From assembly GCA_018398815.1 (NCBI GenBank), contig CM031603.1, positions 1-64,000 on the forward strand: 64,000 nucleotides of DNA, given 5' to 3'. The DNA comes from Conus ventricosus. Taxonomy: Eukaryota > Mollusca > Gastropoda > Neogastropoda > Conidae. The position numbers and the translations under genes are program-made. Numbering within the stretch: the stretch's first letter is position 1; each line of letters opens with the position of its first letter. The notes beneath the pieces were generated by a model, which saw nothing but the letters and a program-made list of their open reading frames with translations, was not told where the DNA came from and did no database searches. Shown piece by piece: positions 55,058 through 64,000 of the stretch.

Positions 55058-56600
55058 AGGCATGAGATTGAGAAATTGTGTTTTGGTCTGAAAAGCGGGG
55101 ATCTGGGGCCGCAGAAGGCCCCCAGTGGGGGTCCAGGGGGCAACACCCCTGGTGGTGGTCAGGGGCGAAGCCCCTGAAGCTGAAGCTTTTTCTTTATTTT
55201 AAGCCTTAAAAACAATCCATACAAGTGATCTTTTTAACACATTTTGCCTTCACTTAAGAGAGAACATTTTCTTCTCAGTTGGTCTCTTTCTGTCTTAATT
55301 CTACAGACCTGTCAACCCTTTATCTTGTGTTTTCGATATGTTCTGGTAGGTAGCCTGTGTAAAACTAATTCAACGTGATGAAACATGCAATAACATAAAA
55401 AACAAAAAAAATGGATAGGTTGTGTCATTTGTATTCCTTCCCCCAGATCAACCAATTACAAATTAAACATGCAAAACTGAAATGAACACCTTCATGTAAG
55501 TATTAAGCACAAGTGACACACCTGAAAAACAAGATCATAACAGCATCACTCTCTTTCACTGTTTCAGCAACTGAGAATCCTCTGAGCCCGCCATCAAAAT
55601 CAAACCAAGGAACCAGCCAATGCACCACACAGCACTTGTCATCCAAACTCTAAGCCTTCTCATTCGGGCTGTCCAGCCTTTGCCTCTTAGCTCTCCTTTC
55701 CTCATGCTCAGCTTTTTTTTCTCGTCTCCTCTTTCTGGCTAGAACTTCCAGTTTGGATCGGATGGATTTTCTGTGTGCTAGCCTTGCTCGTTTTTCTGCC
55801 TCTGCCAAGGCCAGTTTGGCTTGTTGTTTGCTGACTTCAGCTTGCTTTTGAAGAGACAGCTGCTGCCTTTTCTCCTCTAGGTCCTCCCTCCTCTTCTGCT
55901 GGTCTTCCCGGTTCTTCTTGTTGGCTCCTCTGATCAACCTGCACAGATCTTTATTGACAGGGTATATAATTTGTCTTTCCTTTGGAAAGCATCAACAGCA
56001 GACTTCCCTTCAGCTCTTAGTGAATATTTACAGGTTTGAATGGCTGAATACGTTTCTATATTCATCCTAGATGATCTCCTGTCAATGACATCTCCCATCA
56101 CGTTGAAACTTGATTCCACGGAAGGACCATGGAAACAAGTCAACAAAGCAAATGCCATCCTGGAAAGTAGAGGAAAGTCATTAGTTTTGCTGACTTGGCC
56201 CACCATGAATCAACAGGAACTGGTGCCCCATTGATTTCATACGGAGGAAGTCTAGAGGAACAAGAGAACCTTCTGACTTCCAAATCAAAAGCCTGTAACT
56301 CCTCTTCCTTTAAAACAACTGAAACATGATCTGGAAGTTTCAGTAGAGCAGTGATGACTTTCTCATGGCTAAAGTCACAGGCTGGGTCTAATGCAGACAT
56401 TAGCTGGAGTAGCTCGTTGTCCAGCGGAAGTTTCTGCTGCAAGTACTGGGCACACTGCACGTAGGCTTCTCAAAGCTGCTCTCTGAATTTGAGGGCCCTC
56501 TATTGGAAGGGGACATGCTGAAGGAGGGAAATTAAAACCTCCACAAACAGGGCACATCCCCGGTGCAGTTCTTGTCATCAAGAAAATTTTCTTGGACTAT
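55058..56600 (-). mobile_element. hAT-like DNA transposon, 3' part
   Basis: The C-rich minisatellite of segmental copy 2 stops abruptly and CAGGCATGAGATTGAGAAAT begins at about 55057. It has the CA(G)-start form of a hAT terminal inverted repeat. Next follow a GC-rich self-complementary tract (GGCCCCCAGTGGGGGTCC, GGGGCGAAGCCCCTGAAG at about 55115-55180), AT-rich sequence, and then a transposase reading on the minus strand. The other terminus is not visible; quality falls from about 56560. Confidence 0.7.
55650..56460 (-). pseudogene. hAT-like transposase, C-terminal fragment (frameshifted)
   Basis: Read 56460 to 55650, three overlapping frames make one plausible C-terminus. The first is YLQQKLPLDNELLQLMSALD, ending WAKSAKLMTFLYFPGW. 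The second has FPLLSRMAFALLTCFHGPSV and ESSFNVMGDVIDRRSSRMN, which is the hAT C-terminal dimerisation pattern (small hydrophobic helix, ESSFN in place of ERxFS, R-x-x-M). The third is a highly charged coiled-coil tail rich in Glu/Lys/Arg/Gln, ending DSPNEKA. One shift lies near 56170 and one near 55945. hAT transposases cut and paste DNA between TIRs and leave 8-bp duplications. The N-terminal part is not recognisable here. Confidence 0.7.
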
Positions 56601-58599
56601 CAATTTTCTTGGACCCTTTGTTGATCCCCTACCCTTCAAACAATGACAAAAGTTTTTGAAGAGGGCTCCCGTTTGTCATGCAAGAGGGAACCATGGGAGA
56701 TGCGGTTGGAACAGAGAGAAAATTCCTTGAGCGAGGAAAGAAATGAATACACCAAGTCAGGTTCATACCCTAAGAGCATCCAAAATTCCCAAATTTTCCC
56801 CCAAATTTAAAAACCATTTCGGATTTTCAAAGACCTTTTTTTTATTTAACCCCCAAAAACGAAGTTAGTTAAAAAAGGGAATTAAAAAAGCACAAACAAA
56901 CAGACGAAATTTACCTTTAATAAAACTTTTCTTTGTTTATCACCCCAAATCTTCTAGCCTATTATAGTCTGTTTGTGTGACCCAAAAAAGAAACTTTTAA
57001 AATTCCTTTTTTTTTTCACCCACAAGCACTCCCGTTTTTTAAAAATAAATCAATGGTTTCGCCTTAGTCACAGACTTACAAAAACTTAAATTTCCCAAAG
57101 GGGCGCCAATGTGTTGATTGGAGATTATTTTAATAAACAGTTCCTCTTATACACCAATGAATTTGGAGTAAAAGTATTTTGTAAGAACAAAATTTTACGG
57201 TCCCAGAATCTGACATCACATCCAACTTTTTTTTCCGGGAGATTCGGGTTTTAGCGTTTCATCAAAAAAGCACATGTTTTCTCTGCCTTTTATTTGTTTT
57301 TGTAAGCTCGGAGAAAAATATGGCCAAGACCAAATACCAAGTATTTGTTTTGCTCTCCACAGGAAAACGGCGCAATGTTGCTGCGGAAACATGGTTTTTA
57401 AACAGTGTTTCTTTTGCCACAAAAAATTCTACTGAAATGGGATTTAACTTCTTTTGCCCACAACCCCCGGGCTTTAAACATTTCGGCCAGACACGACGTC
57501 CAAACTACACACTTTTTTTTTTTCTGCGTTGCAGCGAGAACGGGAACCTCGAAATGTCAGGGTGAAACGGGAGGAGGGTTGTGGAAACTTTTGCGTGGTC
57601 CCCGAAGTCCCCAAATGGGGGGCAACCACTTTTCAATAAGCCACATTCTTCTTGTGCTTGCCCCTGAAATACAAATTTTCTTTTGTTGTTTAAAAATTTT
57701 TTTAATAAAGACCCCAAAAAATCGTTCTTTTTTTTATCTCAATCAATTTATTATTCAAAAGGGGCAAAATCTTTAAATCCACAATCTTTATCATAAAACA
57801 TATCACCTAATTATTGTCACAATTTAGTCAAAAAAACATTGTTTAAAAGATGAAATGATGTTACGCTATATCGTATCAAAAAATTTTATAAAAATTGTAA
57901 ATTGATTGTTTTAAAAAATTCGTAAATTACTTTTAAATTTAATTAAAATAATGTTTTTGTTATTGTGAAAAAAAACCCCAAAAATTTTATTTTTAAAAAA
58001 TTTGCTTTTAAGGGTATTAACTTTAAAAAAAAATCCTATTACTTTTAAATTATGTACTCCTAATGGAAAAAATACTATCTCATTTACTTTAGTATTAATT
58101 ATAACATTTTTTAAAGTTCACATAAAATTTTTTTTAGTATTTTTCCCAAACCCTTTTAAAATATAATTAAAAAAAGTATGAATGAAATGTGGGAACAGTG
58201 GTGGTAGTAAACAGCGTAAGTACAGATATTAATAAAACAGAGCAAAGTTCTGGGAGAAGCTATAGAACAAAAAGAATATAAGAGTATTGCAGTAGAGCAG
58301 AGGAAAACACCACTTTGAAATTTCTGGAAATTTTTGTAACAGTTTTTCCCTTAAAAGCGCAGGTCACATGGTCACATTCTTTTTTCTTTTCTTTAAAGGG
58401 GGAAAAAAACGTAAACCGAACAACTTTAAAAAAAAATTAAAAAATCAAGTAGGTTGAGGTAGGCGAGGGAAGCGTTTGGAAAGTTTGGGTTTAACTATAA
58501 AAAAAAAAGGGTTCACCAAAAATCATTTTCCGTCTTCGTCCATTTTTTTCCCTTTGGCCCAAGGGGAAATTGCCGGTGACCCACGATGAACACTGTTTT
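56601..58599. other. Low-quality AT-rich sequence
   Basis: Homopolymer-corrupted, very AT-rich between 57700 and 58500. I see no repeat array and no supported gene. Confidence 0.5.
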
Positions 58600-58606
58600 G
58601 ACTTAC

Positions 58607-58767
58607 CGCCTTTATGGCGAGAGGGCTCCTTTCACCCATCGATCCAATATCGATGTTTTTTCTGCCGCGCACAGTACGCAGCCCCACTTGTTGCCAGCTT
58701 TTTTTCCGCAGCCACGTTGAAAGTCGAATTTTCGAGCCCACTCTTTGAAAACGCACTGGTCCGGCAT
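58607..58767 (-). CDS. Possible first exon of an unrecognised protein
   Basis: From ATG at 58767 the minus strand reads MPDQCVFKEWARKFDFQRGC and then a CVLC motif, closing at TAA after 51 codons. The TAA lies just before a consensus donor GTAAGT (58601-58606). The pattern of an aromatic-rich start then CxxC resembles BED-like N-termini of some transposase genes. It lies upstream (minus strand) of the hAT C-terminus at 56460, so it could be the start of that gene. Sequence quality is poor; I rate this as a lead only. Confidence 0.25.
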
Positions 58768-59252
58768 TTTGTTTTCTCCGAAGCCCCGGAATTCCCAAAG
58801 GAGTAACCGCGTTGCGCTAAAATCGAGAGTTGCTGAACTAAATTCCGCTGGGTTCCCCCATCGATTTATTATATTTTAAGTTTTTTCCTCTTTAGAAAAA
58901 AATTTTCGGCCCCCCCCGATTTTTTTGGGAGTGGATTTTTATTTTGGTGACAAACTCAAAATTCAAAAATTTTCAAAACCCATTTTCTTTTTCTTTTTTT
59001 TCAAAGACTTTCCAGGGCCTGGAAAATAACATCTTTTTCCCCAAACTTTCCCAAATTTTTCCCAAAACGCTACGAACCCTAAAAAAACCACCTGGTCCTT
59101 TTCCGTGGAAAAAAAATAAAGTTCCCCAATCGTCTTCCTCTGACGCCTTCCACCTGGACAGACTTTTTCTTGAGGCGATGAAACTTTTGCAGCCCCTCTG
59201 CCTTCCCTGCGGGTACCTTGCAGACCCTCCAAATGTCCTGGTAGTTGGTCTG

Positions 59253-59955
59253 TCACACCTGGAGGAAGGAAAACACATCCCAAAAGGAGGACGGGGAATT
59301 TGAAAAAGAAGCTTGTGCAGCACAAGGCAGGACAGCCATCGTAGAGGAAAAATGAGGGGGGGTTCTTCCTAAAAAAAATGAAATTTTCCCCAAAAACCCT
59401 TTCCCCCCGAGCTCCACGGGAATTTTTAAAGAGTCGGTCAGATTTTCCACCCAACGTGCAAAGGGTTGCAGAATTTTTTTGGCATTTGTACAGGTGAAAC
59501 CCTTCTCCATCAAGTCCAGTAAATGTTTTTGCAACGGTGCTTCAGATCTTTTGCTCCAGGCCATTTTGGACCCCGCATGAGGGAATAAAACCATTAAGAT
59601 GGACATGCAGGGGTTCCCAGGGAAACCTCATGGGTTTCTTGAACAAGCCTCGGAGCATAAAAAACATTGCTTGTCTACTTTGTTAGACTAACAGACCCCA
59701 AAGTGCTGCATCACCCCCCTCCCACACTTTCATCAAAGATAAAAACCAATATAGTCAACACCAGCTGAGCCCCAAGCTTGTACTTTCTCTAGTTAAAGGG
59801 AAAATGGGAATCTTCATCATCTCCACTGTTCGTGGGAAGGTTTTCCCCAACCCGATCCATCTTGTGGACCCCGAGGTAGATCCCCACGACAGTTTTCAGT
59901 GCCTCTGGTCGATGCGGGCTTTTGCACAGGTCAATAAGCACAGGTGCAGAGTAAA
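59253..59955 (-). CDS. Possible exons of an unrecognised host protein
   Basis: Two minus-strand stretches have protein-like composition. At 59790-59955 the frame gives APVLIDLCKSPHRPEALKTV and then VGIYLGVHKMDRVGENLP. At about 59440-59606 it gives MAWSKRSEAPLQKHLLDLME and then KGFTCTNAKKILQPFARWVE. Both look like amphipathic helical repeats. I do not recognise the family, and surrounding homopolymer errors prevent locating splice sites. Confidence 0.3.
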
Positions 59956-60765
59956 GGCCCGAATCTCCCCATTACACAAGTAGGGTTGCCGAAACAGAGT
60001 CCACAACATTTCAAAACAGTTTCCTTAAATATACAAAAATTCATGTTTTTCCCAAACAATAACAAAACATTTTCTGATTTATGGGATAACATTTTCGTCC
60101 ACACAAGACACAAATTTAAAATTTGGGGCATGAGACAGACAAAAAAAAGAAACGTTTACACTGACCAGGTAAAATCAAGCAAAAAAAACGAAGCAAACAT
60201 ACTTCTACAAAGTACCCCCCTCCCCCCAAAAAATAAATTAAAAAAAAAATAAAGCAAATTTGCCACTTTCTGACACAGAGACAAAGAAAATTCTCTGAAA
60301 AGTTTGTTTGTTAGTATTTGTCTTGTTCCTCCCCAAACACTCGGAGGAAAAAAATGAAAAAATTTTACCCCAATTTTTGGGTTATCTGTCCCCGACTGAA
60401 CAACTTTGGTGCAGAAGACGTGCTTGCAGTCGACTCCATTTATGTAAAATTGCTCGTATCAAAGGAAAGGGGTGGTCCCCTTCCTGCAAAACAACAAAAA
60501 CCAAAAAACATAACAAAAAGAATTTTCAACACCCCCAACACACACAAAAATAAATTCGAAATTGCATAAGGAATTACAGAAGGATACTGAAACAAGTACA
60601 GTGGTCTGTACTTGAAAACCCTATATCTTAATGCAAAAAAATTAAAAAGTTTTTTCTAAAAAAAAAAAAAACCCCAAAAAGATTATAAAGAAAATTGGAG
60701 AAAAGGGAAAATAAAAATATCGAATGTGAGGAAGAGAAGACCTAGGTGTGCCTTTTTGAAAAAAA

Positions 60766-61046
60766 AGGAAATTTTCATTCAAAAATTTACTTTAAATCTA
60801 ACAACTTACCGGGCTCACTAAGCAATAAGGCAGCAATTTGCTACCCGCCTCTTTAAAACAAAAAGCCCCGTACGGCAAAAAAAACCCCCGAAAGGCCCGT
60901 CCTCGCGGCCAAAAACCCCCCTCTTTTCGGGGTAAAAAAAACCCCTGACGGAGAACCCTGATGGAAAAGGAAAGGGGGGGAGGTAGGAGGGTTTTCCGCG
61001 TGAGCCACGGTAAGTAGTTAGATAAACGTAATTTTAGAATGAAAAT
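60766..61046. repeat. Inverted repeat (~45-bp arms) at the 3' side of the DIRS-like element
   Basis: AAGGAAATTTTCATTC, AATTTACTTTAAATCTAAC and ACTTACCGGGCTCAC at 60766-60820 are matched in inverted orientation by GTGAGCCACGGTAAGTAG, TTAGATAAACGTAATTTTAG and AATGAAAATTTCCTT at 60994-61046. The loop is about 175 bp. Right after the second arm, TTTAAATACACATACTATAC and CGGGCTAAAG echo the first arm in direct orientation. DIRS elements carry inverted terminal repeats and an internal region complementary to them, which fits. Confidence 0.75.
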
Positions 61047-61179
61047 TTCCTTTAAATACACATACTATACCGGGCTAAAGCGAGTGCCCTACCTGGAAGG
61101 AGGGGCCCCCTGGTTCCCCCCTGGAGGCAAGAAGGCCATGGTGGGGGGAGATGGGAAAGTTGCGCCACCACGCGATCAT

Positions 61180-63264
61180 GCCCCCAGACCCATCATCACG
61201 CAAAGGGGAAAAGTCGCGAGGTAGAAAGGTGAAAGGTGCCGGGGGCCGCCAATATGCGGCATCCACACCCAATGCGGCATTATGACTAGCCAGCAAGCCC
61301 AAGCCCTAATCATGGGTCTAGGGAGGAAACAGCCCAAACCCTTCAGGGCCGCTACCAGCTTTAATGACTTCTTCCCACGAAGATTGAAGAGCGCCTATTC
61401 CTCCTTAAACCTTCGTTTTAAAGAGAAACAGGGGCGCGCTTGGAACGAAAATTCGTGCGTTCCTATATCCCCAAAGCGCGAACCGGCAGAGAGTGCGGTC
61501 TTCTCGCCCGGGGGGAGAAAGAAGGGGGGGAAAATGGAATGGGCGGGGGAAAAAGAACCTGGGAAAATGGGTTTTTCGCAAAAGTCGGGGAGGAGGGGAA
61601 AGATATCGAGCCATCCGGTTTTGGAAGCGACCCCCGGCGGGCCCCTAAGGGCGTGGGCCCTCCCTGCAGGCCCCCCCCGAGCCGGGAACGAGAAAGGTGT
61701 TTTTTAAGGAAAGGAATTTCAGAGAACCTCCCGGGGGGCTGAAGGGGAACCTGAGGGGAGAGGACTAGAAAAAATCCCACCCGGGGACGGCGGGGGATCG
61801 GGGGCCCCCTGTAGGGGCCCCCCTCTGACCAATCCCGCAGAAGGGGTCGTCCCGAAGGGGGGGCCCCCCCAACGGCGATAGGGGTGGGAAAAAGCCCCCC
61901 CGTTGAACCTAAAAAGGGGCTGAAAGATTTTTCCCGATGACAGAAAGGCAGGTAGTTTCCCAATGCATTTAGAAGGAGAATGATGGATACCGCGTGGGAG
62001 CACCAAGAAGCCCCATTCCTGGCCTATGACACTTTGGGGCCCGCCCCGTGGGCATGTTTTCCCCAAGGCCGTTACCCCGGGGAGGCGCCTCGTGCAACAG
62101 CGGTCCCGCACAGAAAACCAGCTGAAGTGCCAGTTTTGGGTTTCCCTTGGAAGCCCACCCCCGGCTGGGCAGGGACCTTTCCTTTAAGGCGACGGTATCG
62201 GGGCACGACGACGGTGTAACGTTCCGGAAACCACGCTTGGGGCCGGCCCCGCGTGACCACCAGAAAAGCGTGGCTCATTTCCCTTCCTTGCGGAAACCTT
62301 TCCCCAAAAGGGGGGAAAGGGGGAAAGGCATAGCCGTCAGGGCCACCAAGGGGGGACGGGGGTCCCCGGCCCACGGCCGGATCCAACGGGGGGACATACA
62401 TTTTAACGGTGGTTGAAAGGTCGAAAAGGTCCACCTGTGGTTGAACCAAAACCAAAGGTTCTAGGGTCGAGTGGACGGGAGCCCTTCTGGGGGGGAAAAA
62501 CCCCTGTGCGACCTGCTGAGGGGGTCCGCGAGAAATTTTATCTTCCCAAAAAGCTTGGGCCGAGAGGGAAAAGGGGGGGGGGGGGGGGGGGAAAAAAAAA
62601 GGTTCCCCCCGGGAAGGGATGAAAAGCGCCCCCCCCCGGATTAACCGCCACCGTTGGTTGCGGTGGTTTAGGGAATGGTTTTTCCTTTAGGGAAAGGGGG
62701 GAAAAATCCTTGAGGGGTTGGGAAAACGGCTTTCCCGCTCCAGCCATTGATTGCCAGGACCCCCCCTTTTCCGGGGACCCTAGCCAGGAGGCCGTCAGAG
62801 AGTGACATGGGCACCCCCCGGGCGGGACCGTCCGTGAACAGGCCCCCTGTGGAGGGGGGAGAGATGGGGCCCCCTGAGCTAGCCAGGGCGGGAGTCCATT
62901 GACCACCGATGACTGGAACCACGCCCGAGGGATCGGAAGGTCCCCCGACTGATGCCGAGACCAACGTTGCGAAAAAAGGGGTTGAAAACGGGCGTTTGTG
63001 AGACGTCCGGGGCACTAAGGGGGCCAAGCTCCACAACCCAGAAGAAGGCCAAACTTTTTGGCTGGGGCCTGATCCAAGGAAAGGGGGTGGGCCAAGATGC
63101 TGGGGGCGAAAAAGCGCGGGGGGGGTCGGAGAGACCCGCCCGTCGGGGGTGTGGAAACCCTGCCCAGAAACTGAAACTGGCGCGGGGGTGAATCGGCTTC
63201 CCTGTTGTAACAATCCCTGCGACAGAGGGTTTAAAACCTGTAGGGCTTGCTGGGAGACAGACAC
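61180..63264 (-). pseudogene. DIRS-like retrotransposon fragment: RNase H region and tyrosine recombinase end
   Basis: The minus strand reads, in order: GGPISPPSTGGLFTDG, then RGVPMSLSDGLLARV (RNase H start, about 62770-62880); KGKTIP (about 62670); QVDLFDLSTTVKMYVPPLDP and GPDGYAFPPFPPFGERF (about 62310-62440); FLVVTRGRPQAWFPE (about 62215-62270). After a damaged stretch come LGVDAAYWRPPAPFTFL and PRDFSPLRDDGSGG at about 61160-61265. These match the order of DIRS polyproteins: RT/RNase H, a VDLFATxxN...YAFPPFPLL segment, a W(F/H)PxLL segment, then a tyrosine recombinase ending (T/A)FxxFYLRD. No RT core is seen upstream of 63264, so the element is truncated or lost in noise. Frequent homopolymer errors prevent a continuous frame. 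Confidence 0.65.
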
Positions 63265-64000
63265 GGTGTTTAGAGCAATTCTTTGTTTTTAGCGCAGGGG
63301 TTTTTTCAGCTGCAGAACAAGCTGTGAATCAGGGGAGGAAAGGGGGTTTTCTGCAGGGCCCCTCCCCCAGCCCAGCTAACCGCCTATATTCGGGGCCAAA
63401 TGAAAAGTCATTGGCAACTGGTCTGGCAGCAAAGCTTCGGCAAGGTTAGCGGCTTACAAATGGGGGGGTTAGGTTGATAATTAGTTATTGAATGAAAAAT
63501 GTAATATAATTTCAATTTTAGATGACTAATTTGGGGAATTCCCCAAAAAATTCTTTTTAAAACCAAAAATCGACTGGGTTTATTTTTTGTAGAAACAAGA
63601 TCCCCATGAAACTTGTACGCAAAGGGCAGGCAATATTTAAAAAATGACAAAAACACAATATTGTCAAAAATGACGTCATCCTTTCTGGGAAATTAATTTT
63701 CCTAGTTAAGTATACCAAAAATTTTAACATCCCTGCTCAACGACGCAAAAAAATATGGATTTCAAATCGTAAAGCCCGTTTGTTTTTCCCTTTCAAATAA
63801 GTGTCTCAATAAGGGCGGAAATGAAACGTGAGAGTGCTGGTGAGCAAGGAAAGCCCAAAGTCTAGATAGCCTTCAAACAAAACCTTTCTCCCCCGGGGGG
63901 GGAAAAAATTCCCCAGCCACCTTCGTGAAAACCCAGGGGGCCGGGGCTAGTCCAAAGGGGAAAACCCGAACTGAAAAAAAACGGCCTCTCCACGCGAAGC
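63265..64000. other. Low-quality AT-rich sequence
   Basis: No gene, repeat array or element boundary that I can support. Confidence 0.5.

Noticed and set aside
61282..61742. Plus-strand Gly/Lys/Pro-rich ORFs
   Set aside because: Shadow frames of the minus-strand DIRS-like fragment in noisy GC-rich text.

Overview
This window is eukaryotic nuclear DNA from an animal, most likely a marine invertebrate. The evidence is a spliced gene with GT/AG borders, a gag/APE/RT/RNase H LINE, hAT-type and DIRS-like elements, a tRNA-derived repeat and long CA/TG runs. A mollusc or other lophotrochozoan is my guess from the TE mix and the minisatellite load; no marker proves it. Nothing prokaryotic (operons, CRISPR) is present.

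Layout: 1-2015 is a minisatellite. 2016-4200 is AT-rich unique DNA. 4200-7305 holds short VNTRs. 7310-8280 carries the last two coding exons of a SERINC (serine incorporator / TMS1) family gene on the minus strand. 8515-15110 is almost solid minisatellite (seven families). 15358-25035 is a nested TE stack: a tRNA-derived repeat whose internal 41-bp unit is amplified into an array, with a hAT-type MITE at its start and a 6-kb LINE inside it. 25095-33240 is another run of unrelated minisatellites (70, 83, 144 as a higher-order repeat, 30, 44, 34 bp). 33430-39950 and 45200-49235 are low-quality consensus over further arrays and two dispersed repeats. 40830-43935 is a 3.1-kb array of 33-bp units. 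47630-47715 is an internal SERINC exon. 49236-50235 is a gap of exactly 1000 N. 50236-55057 is a second, noisier copy of about 3345-8700, including the same two SERINC exons. At 55058 this copy is cut by a hAT-like transposon. 56560-64000 is low-quality sequence with a DIRS-like retroelement fragment (about 60770-63264, minus).

The only host gene I can name is SERINC, a multi-pass membrane protein of about 10-11 helices. Its final exons occur twice, around an internal exon and a scaffold gap, so either the gene is tandemly duplicated or the assembly joined two haplotypes. Frameshifts differ between the copies, and reading them together restores the expected frame. This points to consensus errors rather than a dead gene. 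Both copies also encode a Ser/Arg-rich tail of roughly 100 residues beyond the last helix, which vertebrate SERINCs lack.

The most unusual theme is where the minisatellites come from. In two cases (41-bp and ~60-bp units, probably also a G-rich ~36-bp unit) the unit exists once inside a dispersed element elsewhere in this window and is tandemly amplified in the other copy. Tandem arrays cover roughly 40 percent or more of the non-N bases.
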